NCBI GenBank assembly: GCA_050789445.1
Contig: JAILXR010000001.1
Location: forward strand, 1,364,001-1,428,000
From: JAWSVE01 sp050789445
GTDB lineage: Bacteria; Pseudomonadota; Gammaproteobacteria; Pseudomonadales; Cellvibrionaceae
DNA: 64,000 nucleotides
Reading direction: 5' to 3'
Both the position numbers and the translations under genes were made by a program. Below are positions 1 through 9,341 of this stretch, piece after piece. The notes under the pieces were generated by a model. The model searched no databases. It worked only from the letters and a program-made list of their open reading frames with translations, and was not told the DNA's origin. Position 1 is the first letter of the stretch. Every line of letters begins with the position of its first letter.

Positions 1-248
1 GTAGAGATTTGTCCTTTAGCCAGTATTTAAAACCGGTTATCTAAATTTGAAAAATAATCGAGAAATCCATCACAATAAAATGGTAGTCTTTGTACAATGT
101 TGACTGGACAATTAGTGTTCGAACGACATTTCCTAAACTCAGCTACACTTCATATAGATGCTTAAGTGTAACAAATGTTGGCGACGGATAGGTTTTACAT
201 AAAAACCGCTTTTTACACTCACAAGATAACAGAAAGGTATAAGTAAGA
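1..248. other. Non-coding lead-in upstream of slt
   Basis: No reading frame here looks like a gene. The stretch is AT-rich and presumably holds the slt promoter. The only structure seen is a 7-bp inverted repeat, TACACTT at 144-150 and AAGTGTA at 164-170, with a 13-base spacer. It could be an operator or a weak hairpin. A purine-rich ribosome binding site (AGAAAGG, 231-237) and AAGTAAG (241-247) precede the slt ATG. Confidence 0.5.
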
Positions 249-2333
249 ATGTCACTTAAAATGCTTCACGGTCGAATCATTCAAACATTCCGAAACGCTA
301 TAATTACAGCTTGCGCTTTGTTGCTTATCGCCCATTCTGCTTTCTCTCAAAACTCTTCGGCGCAAAATACTTCCCTAAATAATAATGGCAGCGACTTAGA
401 TGCCATAACAGACACTAAAAATAGTGCTGTTTTAATTTCAAAGCTTCCTGATAGCTCGTTAAAAGCTCAGCGTATTGAGTACACAAAAGCGATGGAAGCT
501 CTTAATAATGGTAGAAAAAAAGATTTCAAAAAATCATTAGCCAAGTTAGATAATTATCCACTGAAACCTTATGCTGAGTATTCAGAATTAAAAAGACGGT
601 TATCATCATTTCCATATCAAGAAATAGATAAATTTCTCGACGCAAATAAAAATTCTGCTCTTGGAGATCAACTTACTAAAAATTGGTTATTTAAATTAGC
701 CGCGAGCAAACATTGGCACGACTATCAAACTTATTATGAAAGTACCACTGCCGGAAAAAGTAGTGCTGAACTAAGTTGTTATTATTTACGCTCTAAAGTT
801 AACACCGGTGATAAATCTGTTTTAGAAAAAGTAGAACCATTATGGAATGTCGGTAGATCACAACCAAATGCCTGCGATCCAATTTTTAAGCTATGGATTT
901 CTGAAGGTCATCTAACCCCCAAAATAGCTTGGGAAAGATTCAGTAAAGCTATCTCTTCTAAAAATCGCTCATTAGCACAATATGTTGCAAAAAAAATGCC
1001 TCAAGAGATGCAGCAATTAGCGGCTCTTTATTTAGAGGTTGACAGCAAGCCAGCATATTTAAAAAACTACCGTCGATTTAACCAGCAATCACCAGAAATG
1101 CATGAAATTATTCTGCACGGTATTAAACGCTATGCTCGTCGATCACCAGAGAAAGCGCTCGTTCATTGGGAACGTTACAACGCCAGCCATTATTTGCCAG
1201 CTGAAGAAAGAGATAACACACGAGAATACTTAATTACACAACTGGCAAAAAAAGGACATTTAGATCAAGCTGAAAAGCTACTCGCTAAAACAAGTAAAGT
1301 CGCCAACAAAGAACTCACCGACTGGTTAGCGCGTGACGCTTTAAAAAGCCAAGACTGGAAACGCCTCTACAATACACTGTCACTATTCAGTCAAGAAGAG
1401 CAAGACTCACAACGATGGTTGTATTGGCGCGCACGGGCAATGGAAGAGCTGGGCATTAGTGATCCAAATTACCCAAATCCAGAAATAATTTATGCAAGTC
1501 TAGCGTTAACTCGCAGTTTTTATGGCTTCATGTCTGCTGACAAATTGGGGAGAGAATACACGCTGGTAGATCGTCCCGTCACATCTTCTAATGCACTTTT
1601 TTTAAAAGTTGCCAACCAACCTAGTATGTTACGAGCACGAGAATTATTAGTGCTCGGTAGTTTACGAAATGCTCGGCGTGAATGGTGGTATGCAACCCGC
1701 AATTTAGAAAAAGCCGAATTAATAGCTGCCGGACAATTAGCAGAGCAATGGGGCTGGCACAAAAAAAGTATTCAATCGCTTATCCAAGCCCGTCACTGGG
1801 ATGGTTTGCAACTTCGCTTTCCACTTGCCTATGAAGAAGAAGTTCGATTCGCCGCGAAAAAAACCAAAATTGATCCGACATTGTTATTTGCAATTGCACG
1901 ACAAGAAAGCGCATTTGCCGCTGATGCTCGATCTCCAGCGGGTGCAATGGGACTCATGCAATTAATGCCGGCGACCGCAAAACAAACTGCAAGAAAAATC
2001 GGTGTCAGGCATACGACACGCGACCTCATTAAACCAAGTCACAATATTAATTTAGGTAGTCGTTATTTAGATGAGTTGTTGCAGCAATTTGACGGTAATA
2101 GAATCCTCGCCGCCGCGGCTTATAACGCTGGCCCAAATCGCGTTAAGCGCTGGCTGAAGAATAGTGAAGCAGAAATGCCTTACGATGTTTGGATAGAAAC
2201 TATCCCCTTTAGAGAAACTCGGGGTTACGTTCAAAATGTTTTATCATTTTCGGTAATTTATGGTTATCGTATGGGACAACAAACCCCTCTCCTTTCGAAA
2301 AAAGAAACCCGATTGCCTGGCCTTGGGCTGTAA
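249..2333 (+). CDS. slt: Soluble lytic murein transglycosylase (Slt70 family)
   Basis: This periplasmic enzyme cleaves the MurNAc-GlcNAc bond of peptidoglycan and forms 1,6-anhydro-muropeptides. The 694-residue protein begins with a basic stretch, a hydrophobic core and a probable signal peptidase site near residue 34. A long helical region (about 40-520) matches the U and L superhelix domains. The C-terminal lysozyme-like SLT domain carries the signature ARQESAF with catalytic Glu553, then GAMGLMQLMPATA and later AAYNAGPNRV. The length is close to E. coli Slt (about 645 residues). It is convergent with the glutaredoxin-like gene and appears monocistronic. The catalytic domain is unambiguous. 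The only uncertainty is the exact signal cleavage site. Confidence 0.95.
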   Translation: MSLKMLHGRIIQTFRNAIITACALLLIAHSAFSQNSSAQNTSLNNNGSDLDAITDTKNSAVLISKLPDSSLKAQRIEYTKAMEALNNGRKKDFKKSLAKLDNYPLKPYAEYSELKRRLSSFPYQEIDKFLDANKNSALGDQLTKNWLFKLAASKHWHDYQTYYESTTAGKSSAELSCYYLRSKVNTGDKSVLEKVEPLWNVGRSQPNACDPIFKLWISEGHLTPKIAWERFSKAISSKNRSLAQYVAKKMPQEMQQLAALYLEVDSKPAYLKNYRRFNQQSPEMHEIILHGIKRYARRSPEKALVHWERYNASHYLPAEERDNTREYLITQLAKKGHLDQAEKLLAKTSKVANKELTDWLARDALKSQDWKRLYNTLSLFSQEEQDSQRWLYWRARAMEELGISDPNYPNPEIIYASLALTRSFYGFMSADKLGREYTLVDRPVTSSNALFLKVANQPSMLRARELLVLGSLRNARREWWYATRNLEKAELIAAGQLAEQWGWHKKSIQSLIQARHWDGLQLRFPLAYEEEVRFAAKKTKIDPTLLFAIARQESAFAADARSPAGAMGLMQLMPATAKQTARKIGVRHTTRDLIKPSHNINLGSRYLDELLQQFDGNRILAAAAYNAGPNRVKRWLKNSEAEMPYDVWIETIPFRETRGYVQNVLSFSVIYGYRMGQQTPLLSKKETRLPGLGL

Positions 2334-2392
2334 GTTTTTCAGCTCAATTAATTGTTCGCGGGAATGCGTGTTTTTAATAGAGAGATATAATC

Positions 2393-2671
2393 TCAGTTCG
2401 AGATGAATGCGAAAATTTGATCAGCGTCAAACGGCCAAAATAATTCTTTTTTAATATTATTTTTATCGTTCTGAATTTCACTTTCAGCCTCATCATCACA
2501 GAGCATTAGTACTGGTATCGATATACCGTAACGCTCCACCAACTCTTCCGAGTCAGCAATATCAATTTCATTGACCTGATAATTTAAGCCTGAAGCTATC
2601 GGTAAAACTAAGCTTTTTGCCTGCTCGCACAAATGACAACCAAGTGTGGAATAGAGAACGATTTTTTTCAT
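2393..2671 (-). CDS. Small glutaredoxin-like thiol-disulfide protein
   Basis: This is a 92-residue thioredoxin-fold protein with a CxxC motif right at the N-terminus (C12-H-L-C15), followed by the beta-alpha pattern of the glutaredoxin-like family often labelled DUF836. A conserved-looking IPVLML segment near residue 55 fits the cis-proline loop of the thioredoxin fold. Such proteins are predicted to reduce disulfides in the cytoplasm, but their substrates are mostly unknown. The gene is convergent with slt and stands alone. The fold and the redox motif are clear, while the cellular partner is not. Confidence 0.8.
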   Translation of the reverse strand: MKKIVLYSTLGCHLCEQAKSLVLPIASGLNYQVNEIDIADSEELVERYGISIPVLMLCDDEAESEIQNDKNNIKKELFWPFDADQIFAFISN

Positions 2672-2762
2672 AGAGAGAATGTTTTTAGTCAGTGTTATTA
2701 ATCACTCATAGAGTGTAAAAGAGTTTAACAGCATCTACAAATAACAAAATAAATATCTAAAT

Positions 2763-4292
2763 TTACATCCCACTTTCTAACAAGCCCTTCACAAAGGCTG
2801 AAAACCGATTTTCAAATGAATCGTCTTCCGCTTGTTGTTTCTCAAAATTTGTCGCTAACTCAACGATTAGAGAATGTGACTCTTTAAAGGTAGTTGCGAT
2901 TTGAGCAGCATCCATTAAATCTTTAGCAAAACTGCCTAAAGGCTGAAGCTGATCAGCGAGGCTGCTAGGCTGAGCGACAGAATCATCTCTTGCTGGCAAA
3001 AATTCTTGATATGCTGATTTCACTTTTTCAACTTCAACATGCTTCAAATTTAACGAAAACCCTACAATCTCATCGGTGTCATAACCGAGATTTGATGCTT
3101 GGTTAAACGCCAAATCTAAATTCCCCTCAAAGAAATTAACGGATAGATTTTCAACTTTTTTCAATAAGTCATCTAGAGCATTTAGCTCCTCTTCATCAAG
3201 TTCGCCATTAATATCAATTGAAAAATGACTGTCTTTGTCTGTATATCGAGATAGATCCTCGCCATTACCTATCAATGTATTGAATTGATTATATTTTGTA
3301 ACTGATGCATCTGTTGTTTTTGCTGTTATCGTTACTTTATCACCATCAGCCGTTTCCACTTGAAAAGAAAAACTATTTTTAACCCCATGCTGCTTCTGTA
3401 TCGAATTATCCGCGCTATCCGTTTTTGTTAAACGAGATGCTCTGCTAAACGACTCCATTAATGAGACATTCGTCTCTACTTTTTTACCCAATGTATTTTC
3501 AGATTGATGAAATGAAGAAAGTTTTGCTGCACTTTCTGTCGTACCACTCAATACATTACCATTTTGAAATGTGTTGATGACCGATGCATTTGAGGAACTA
3601 CTCGGCTGCCATGATGGAGGATTAACAACTTGATCATTAGATGATTTATTTGATGTCTTATCAGCAGACTGATTTTTGTCGTGGACGGCTGAATCGGTAG
3701 GTACATCGTTTTCTCGAAGAAAACTATTTCTAAGACTTTCTATCCCAGAGACAACGCCATCATACGTTGCATTGATTTTTTTGGATATTGAGTTATCTTC
3801 CCCACTCAATAGTCCCAATGCATCTAATTGCTCTTTCGCTTCAGAAAAACCTTTTTTAAAGCCTTCTAAACCCGCTTGAAGACGACTTTCAATCTCTTCT
3901 TGTGATGCTCCCTCTTTTAAATCTTTTTGTAAGCGATTTTCAATAAAACTTAAAATAGTATTAGCGGTTTTATTTAAAGAGCTATCGTCCACTGGTTCAA
4001 TGCTATTCACACCTCCTGAAGTTATCTCTGAGTTAGATAAGGATGAGTTACCCGACGAATGAAATGAAATCCTTTCATAAGTATGCTTAACAGACACTTC
4101 TGAAATGTGAATACTATTCTCACCCACCACTTTAGTGGTTGATTCACTACTATATTCTCCACGCTCTCTGCGCAACTCTATTTCAGCACTCGGCGGCATC
4201 CCTTTTGACGGAAGAGAATTGTCTGATGCAGCAGGTGAAGAATTCTTATAGCAATGTGAGGATAGTGATGGTGCCGAATGCGTAACGTGCAT
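2763..4292 (-). CDS. Ser/Asn-rich protein with a DUF5610-like domain, unknown function
   Basis: This 509-residue protein has no signal peptide or membrane segment. The first 110 residues are Ser/Thr/Asn-rich and look disordered. Residues about 110-195 form a predicted amphipathic helical domain (SRLQAGLEGFKKGFSEAKEQ) that resembles DUF5610 as I remember it. A second disordered linker, rich in Ser and Asn, follows to about residue 300. The C-terminal part (about 305-509) is acidic and conserved in feel, with FSIDINGELDEEELNALDDL. No enzyme motif is visible. It lies on the same strand as the FHA gene, 146 bases downstream of it, and near the PP2C and kinase genes, so it may be a phosphorylation target. 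That link is inference only. Confidence 0.6.
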   Translation of the reverse strand: MHVTHSAPSLSSHCYKNSSPAASDNSLPSKGMPPSAEIELRRERGEYSSESTTKVVGENSIHISEVSVKHTYERISFHSSGNSSLSNSEITSGGVNSIEPVDDSSLNKTANTILSFIENRLQKDLKEGASQEEIESRLQAGLEGFKKGFSEAKEQLDALGLLSGEDNSISKKINATYDGVVSGIESLRNSFLRENDVPTDSAVHDKNQSADKTSNKSSNDQVVNPPSWQPSSSSNASVINTFQNGNVLSGTTESAAKLSSFHQSENTLGKKVETNVSLMESFSRASRLTKTDSADNSIQKQHGVKNSFSFQVETADGDKVTITAKTTDASVTKYNQFNTLIGNGEDLSRYTDKDSHFSIDINGELDEEELNALDDLLKKVENLSVNFFEGNLDLAFNQASNLGYDTDEIVGFSLNLKHVEVEKVKSAYQEFLPARDDSVAQPSSLADQLQPLGSFAKDLMDAAQIATTFKESHSLIVELATNFEKQQAEDDSFENRFSAFVKGLLESGM

Positions 4293-4438
4293 AATATTTC
4301 TCGTCGTCCATAGCGTTGAGTTTGATTTCTAACAACGTTATCGGCTAAAGAAATATTATCTTGAAAGAATTACAGAGGTAGAAGGTATCAGTCACATGAG
4401 TTCTATGTGACCGTACACCGTTGAAAGCTAGTTAAACG

Positions 4439-5404
4439 TTAAATTGAAATAAAACCTTGCTGGTAAGCAACTGCCGCAACAACTATCGCCACAAGGGTAA
4501 AACCAATAACAAAATTTCTAATCGTATTAGGCTCCTGATAGTCATCCAATTCAATACCATCTTGCGGTCGTACTGAGGAAGCTTTTGTGAATTGTTTCGC
4601 CGCATCCTGCTTTGATCTTACTCCGTCATTAACCGAACTATTAGAGCGCTTTTGTTTTTCCCCTCCAGTTTTATTATTGGAGGATACTTTTTGCTCCCCT
4701 GCTCTTTTTACATTTACGCTCTCTGACTTATCAAACATCAACGGTTCTGATGAGTGTCGCACCGATGTTTTATCCATATCTTGAGTCGGACCTATCACGC
4801 CGAAACTCAAAGTATCAAATCTTAATTCGTCTCCTCGCATAACTCGGCCTTCCGTTATACGAGTACCGTTCAAGTAGGTGCCATTTGCAGACCCTAAATC
4901 TTTCACAAATAACACACCATCTTGCAACCTTAACTCAACATGACGACGTGATAAATGCGCTGCGGCTAAAGTGATATCACATTCATTAGAACGACCAATT
5001 ACCGTTTTTTGTTGTAGAGGAAACACTCGATTTGATAAAGCCGTACTATTGGCTTTTAAGGCCCAACCCGTGCTGCTCGGACGAGGGGCCGGCTTTTTTC
5101 TCGCTGTTGGCCGCTCTTGTTTTGGATCAGCCACTTCTAACTGAATATCACCAATAACAATTTGGTCGTTGATGCGCACAGGGACTTTTGAATCAATGGC
5201 TCTTTCATTCAGAAAAATATTTTTCTCACCTGTTAGATTCACCAGCACTAATTTTTCATGGGTGACCAGAATTTCAGCGTGTTTATCAGCAACACTGACA
5301 TTATCAAGCACTAAATCGTTAGTAGCTGAGCGACCAATGGTCACTTTCGGTTCTACAAGCCACACCGCATTGAGTTTATTATTCTTGAAGCGGAGTTTTA
5401 ACAT
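4439..5404 (-). CDS. Tandem FHA-domain membrane protein
   Basis: This 321-residue protein carries two forkhead-associated domains, which bind phosphothreonine peptides. FHA1 (about 20-95) has TIGRSATNDLVL and VADKHAEI. FHA2 (about 125-205) has the more canonical VIGRSNECDITL, LSRRHVEL and GSANGTYLNG. A basic, Ser-rich linker (about 210-290) leads to a single hydrophobic helix near the C-terminus (about 296-316), so it is probably tail-anchored with the FHA domains in the cytoplasm. It is divergent from the PP2C phosphatase gene 247 bases away. FHA, PP2C and kinase genes together form a typical Thr-phosphorylation circuit, here without a secretion system. Specific partners are not shown by the sequence. 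Confidence 0.88.
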   Translation of the reverse strand: MLKLRFKNNKLNAVWLVEPKVTIGRSATNDLVLDNVSVADKHAEILVTHEKLVLVNLTGEKNIFLNERAIDSKVPVRINDQIVIGDIQLEVADPKQERPTARKKPAPRPSSTGWALKANSTALSNRVFPLQQKTVIGRSNECDITLAAAHLSRRHVELRLQDGVLFVKDLGSANGTYLNGTRITEGRVMRGDELRFDTLSFGVIGPTQDMDKTSVRHSSEPLMFDKSESVNVKRAGEQKVSSNNKTGGEKQKRSNSSVNDGVRSKQDAAKQFTKASSVRPQDGIELDDYQEPNTIRNFVIGFTLVAIVVAAVAYQQGFISI

Positions 5405-5651
5405 CCTAAGGCCTCGATCGTGATATTGAATTGTATTTGTTAGGTATACGCATTTTCATTCCCTGATACATACGAATCGGTTAATTTAGCAAAAGCGATC
5501 GATATTTCAATAGCTTAGCAATAATAATCATTTTCCCCGCAGGGAGATATCAGTACTATATTCTATTGTGCACTAATACTGCACTACTCAATGACGACTG
5601 ATTTGGATATAAGATCACCAACATGAACCGATTCACAATCCGAGAGCTAAA

Positions 5652-6512
5652 ATGCCAGTAATGAATTACGGCGCCGCAACTGATCGTGGCCTACAACGCA
5701 GCAACAACGAAGATTGCTACATCAGTATCCCTGAACGAGGGCTTTGGGTAGTAGCTGATGGAATGGGTGGCCACGAAGCAGGAGAGGTCGCTAGCGCTAT
5801 TGTTGCCGAAACAATAGAAAGCAGCACCGCAAACGGAAAAACCCTTGTGGAATCAATGCAGCTAGCTCACGAGTCAGTTCTATCTGCTACTGACGAAGGT
5901 AAAGGCGCCAAAGGAATGGGGTCAACGGTAGTCGCCCTTCAAAGCACTGGTAATGAATATAAAGTAGCTTGGGTCGGAGACAGTAGAGCTTACCTATGGT
6001 GCCCTGACGATTCGGGCGGAACTCTTGAGCAACTTTCAACCGATCACTCCTATGTCCAACTTCTCTTAGCTTCTGGAGCAATAGGCGAAGACGAAGTGAA
6101 TAATCATCCCGATAAAAATGTCATCACTCAATGTATTGGATCATTAGATGTAGAACGCATTCATGTTGATTCTGTTAAAGGAATGTGGGATGAAAAACAA
6201 TGGGTTCTTTTATGCAGTGATGGTTTAACCGATGAGCTGACAGACGAAGAAATTGCACAAGTGTTATGTCTAGCACGAACACCAAGAGAAGCCGTTGCAA
6301 AATTAATTAACAACGCATTAAAGAAAGGCGGCAGAGATAATATTACTGTTCAAATCATTGAATCTCCTTTAACTAAATACTCTCCCTTTTCTTTTATTTC
6401 TGATTGGTTACCACAGCTCTCAGGAAACCAGCGATTAGATTGGGCGCTTTATAGCTTTACATCCATTTGTTTTGTATTTTTGTGCTATTGGCTACTTTTC
6501 TCTCGTTATTAA
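5652..6512 (+). CDS. PP2C-type Ser/Thr protein phosphatase, membrane-anchored
   Basis: This 286-residue protein has the full set of PP2C motifs: RSNNEDC near residue 17, VADGMGGHEAGE with metal-binding D36, GMGSTVVAL, WVGDSRAYL, LLCSDGLTDE and GGRDNITVQ. It should be a manganese/magnesium-dependent phosphatase that removes phosphate from Ser/Thr. A C-terminal hydrophobic helix (about 262-283) likely ties it to the inner membrane beside its partner kinase. The Stp1/PppA-type phosphatases of other Proteobacteria are close in domain design but usually lack this tail. The gene is followed after 84 bases by the kinase on the same strand. An alternative start three codons later (5661) is possible. 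Confidence 0.92.
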   Translation: MPVMNYGAATDRGLQRSNNEDCYISIPERGLWVVADGMGGHEAGEVASAIVAETIESSTANGKTLVESMQLAHESVLSATDEGKGAKGMGSTVVALQSTGNEYKVAWVGDSRAYLWCPDDSGGTLEQLSTDHSYVQLLLASGAIGEDEVNNHPDKNVITQCIGSLDVERIHVDSVKGMWDEKQWVLLCSDGLTDELTDEEIAQVLCLARTPREAVAKLINNALKKGGRDNITVQIIESPLTKYSPFSFISDWLPQLSGNQRLDWALYSFTSICFVFLCYWLLFSRY

Positions 6513-6596
6513 CCAAAGAAAATAATTATTTCCCAAAAATACAAATAAATTAATACAGAAAGAATCACCATAGTTTTTAGGTTCAATGGATATTAA

Positions 6597-9269
6597 ATGC
6601 AAATACCGGGTTATCGAGTCATTAGAAAAATAAACCAAGGCGGGATGTCTACGGTTTATCTTGCCATACAAAAAAGTGTGGGCCGGGAAGTTGCACTTAA
6701 AGTAATGTCGCCTGCTCTCAATGCAGACCCCGTTTTTAGTGAGCGATTCCAACGTGAAGCTAATATTGTTGGGCAACTATCTCATCCAAACATTATTGCT
6801 ATTTACGACATCGGCTGTCATCAAAACCTTAATTATATCGCGATGGATTATCTTCCTGGTGGAACCATTCACGATAAGATGAAAACAGGAATGACAACTG
6901 AAGAAGTTTTAAAAGTCATTAAAGAAGTTGCCATTGCATTAAATGTGGCACATAACAAATGGTTTGTTCACCGAGATATAAAACCTGAAAATATTTTATT
7001 TCGTGCAGATGGCACCGCGGTACTGACTGATTTTGGTGTTGCAAAAGCAGTGAGCTCAAGCGCCAATGTAACTAACGCAGGAACTGTTGTAGGAACGCCC
7101 TATTACATGAGTCCAGAGCAAGCACGGGGAAAAGCTCTCGACCGACGTTCGGATTTATATAGCCTTGGCATTGTTTTCTTTGAAATGTTAACAGGAACAG
7201 TTCCCTACAAAGCAGATGAAATTGTTGCAATTGCAATAAAACATTTAACACAACCCGTTCCAACATTACCGCCTCAATATTCTATTTACCAATCAATTTT
7301 AGATCGATTGCTCGCGAAAGAACCGGATGATCGCTTTCAAAGCGGTTCTGAACTGGTAGCGGCTATTGAAGCGGTGCAATCAACGTTGTCTGGGTTTCCC
7401 AATAACCCATCCAATTATACTGACCCCTCCTCTATGAGTGTGATGGCATTATTTAAAGCACTCATGCTCACAAGTTATGCCGCGTTAAAATTACGTGCAA
7501 AAAATATTCTCGAAAAGATTCTACAGTGGCGATGGACACCCAATAGAGGCTTTTATAGAAGACCCACTGTAAAAGTGACAGAGATACGAACAGAATCAAA
7601 TAATGACGATGAAAACAGAGCTACGATTGTTTCAACCCGTGTTCAAAAAGCGGCGCATTTTGAAGAATCACTTGGCAGCAAATTCAGTTACATCACTCGA
7701 GCATTTACTTGGATTTTTATTTTATCCATTATTTGGAGTTCATTCTCTGTAGGAATGATTCGGTTAGAAGCCCCGCTTTCAAAAATATTACCAAACTCTA
7801 TTGCCGAAGCAATGCTTTCAACATCGGGAGTTATTGAAAGCTATACCGATAAAATTCTAGACAAACCTAAAACTAGGCAAACAGCCAAACCCAATTTAGA
7901 AATATTAAGTTACGATCATTCCACTGATTCAAAAAAAACAGAAACTAATTACTCTTCAACCAGCAACTCCTCTCAAAACGAAGCGACAGAGAATGACATA
8001 GAAGAACTCGAAAGAATGAGCTTAGAAAGATATAACTCAGATTTCAATCCTGAAACCACCCCAAAAAACTTTAAAAGAGAGGTAAAAACCAACAACTCAA
8101 CAGAGTTATCCCCTAATATTTTTGAAAAAGAAAAAATCAGCTTAGTCAACGATAACAAAATCATTGCCAACTTAGCAGAATCAGATTCCAATCAACAAAA
8201 CATAAATATTGAGAATACTATTAATGAAGGCGCTATAGATATTAGCTCCAAGGACAACCCTACGATAACGCCAATCGATATAACCACGAAGAAATCTCTT
8301 GCGGTCATTAAACCCACCTATCCTCTTACGGTTAAAGCGAAACCCACGGATGCAAAAATTCGCATTCTAAATATTAAAGCGAAATACACTCATGGCATTA
8401 AGCTCACTAACGGACGCTATAAAATTGAAGTCAGTAAACCAGGATATGGAAGTATCGTCCAAAACGTTCAAGTAAAAAACAAAGCATTAACCTTAAAATA
8501 TTCTTTACGAAAAATACTAACTGTTGGAGACTCGCTGACAGACTCTTTAAAAACTGCAGGGAAAGCGCCCGAACTCATCATTATCCCTAGTGGATCTTTT
8601 ATAATGGGTGACAACGAAAAGACTCATCTCTCTCCAGAAAGAATCGTCAACATTCCCAAACGTCTAGCCGTCAGTAAATATGAAATTACATTTAACGATT
8701 ATGAAAAGTTTGCCAAAGCTACTAACCGCCCAATACCGAAAGACAATAAATGGGGAAAAGATAACCGTCCTGTTATCAATATAAATTGGAACAGTGCTAT
8801 AGCCTACACCGAATGGTTATCAAAACAAACGGGGAAAACTTATCGCTTACCGAGTGAAGCCGAGTGGGAGTATTTCTCAAAAGCAGGGGTATCTAAACAT
8901 TTTTGGTGGGGAGATTCAGAAAAAGCGGCTAACGGAAAAGCAAATTGTAAAAAAGGCTGCGGTGAAAAAGCAAGTAAACAATTTAAAAATAAAACTGCTC
9001 CTGTAGGGAGTTTCTCAGCCAATCCGTTTTTGCTTTTCGATACAGCGGGCAATGTCGCGGAATGGACTCAGGATTGCTATCAAAAAAATTATGTCAATGC
9101 TCCTAAAAACGGTAGTCCTGTCGGCGCTAATAATTGTAAAAAAAGAGTTATTAGGGGTGGATCAATGAAAGACAACGTGAAGAATATTAGCAATGTTGAG
9201 CGAAAAGGAATTAAGTCAAATTCCACTGAGGAATACATTGGTTTTAGAGTGGTGAGAGAGATTGATTAA
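6597..9269 (+). CDS. Transmembrane Ser/Thr kinase with PEGA-like and FGE-like C-terminal domains
   Basis: This 890-residue protein has an N-terminal Hanks-type kinase domain (about 1-265) with a glycine-rich loop (INQGGMSTVY), ATP lysine K35 (VALKVM), catalytic HRDIKPEN with D127, DFG with D145 and the activation-segment GTPYYMSPEQA. A single membrane helix lies at about 367-387, followed by a polar Ser/Asn-rich linker, a PEGA-like beta domain (about 570-640) and a formylglycine-generating-enzyme/sulfatase-modifying domain (about 655-890; RLPSEAEWEY, TAGNVAEWT, RGGS, GFRVV). The two catalytic cysteines expected after RGGS are missing (D859 and I864 occupy those places), so this domain is probably a sensor. 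PpkA of type VI clusters carries different C-terminal domains. The PP2C gene just upstream is the likely antagonist. Confidence 0.9.
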   Translation: MQIPGYRVIRKINQGGMSTVYLAIQKSVGREVALKVMSPALNADPVFSERFQREANIVGQLSHPNIIAIYDIGCHQNLNYIAMDYLPGGTIHDKMKTGMTTEEVLKVIKEVAIALNVAHNKWFVHRDIKPENILFRADGTAVLTDFGVAKAVSSSANVTNAGTVVGTPYYMSPEQARGKALDRRSDLYSLGIVFFEMLTGTVPYKADEIVAIAIKHLTQPVPTLPPQYSIYQSILDRLLAKEPDDRFQSGSELVAAIEAVQSTLSGFPNNPSNYTDPSSMSVMALFKALMLTSYAALKLRAKNILEKILQWRWTPNRGFYRRPTVKVTEIRTESNNDDENRATIVSTRVQKAAHFEESLGSKFSYITRAFTWIFILSIIWSSFSVGMIRLEAPLSKILPNSIAEAMLSTSGVIESYTDKILDKPKTRQTAKPNLEILSYDHSTDSKKTETNYSSTSNSSQNEATENDIEELERMSLERYNSDFNPETTPKNFKREVKTNNSTELSPNIFEKEKISLVNDNKIIANLAESDSNQQNINIENTINEGAIDISSKDNPTITPIDITTKKSLAVIKPTYPLTVKAKPTDAKIRILNIKAKYTHGIKLTNGRYKIEVSKPGYGSIVQNVQVKNKALTLKYSLRKILTVGDSLTDSLKTAGKAPELIIIPSGSFIMGDNEKTHLSPERIVNIPKRLAVSKYEITFNDYEKFAKATNRPIPKDNKWGKDNRPVININWNSAIAYTEWLSKQTGKTYRLPSEAEWEYFSKAGVSKHFWWGDSEKAANGKANCKKGCGEKASKQFKNKTAPVGSFSANPFLLFDTAGNVAEWTQDCYQKNYVNAPKNGSPVGANNCKKRVIRGGSMKDNVKNISNVERKGIKSNSTEEYIGFRVVREID

Positions 9270-9341
9270 TTGCAAAAGTTTAATCTAAACTTCTACAATT
9301 AATCATTAGAGATATCTGATTACTTTTCAGCTACAAATATT

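Noticed and set aside
4439..9269. Part of a type VI secretion cluster
   Set aside because: FHA, PP2C and kinase genes are present but no Tss, Hcp or VgrG genes lie in the window.
9276..9292. Small hairpin between the kinase gene and uvrB as a terminator
   Set aside because: The 7-bp AT-rich stem with a 3-base loop has no T-run behind it on either strand.
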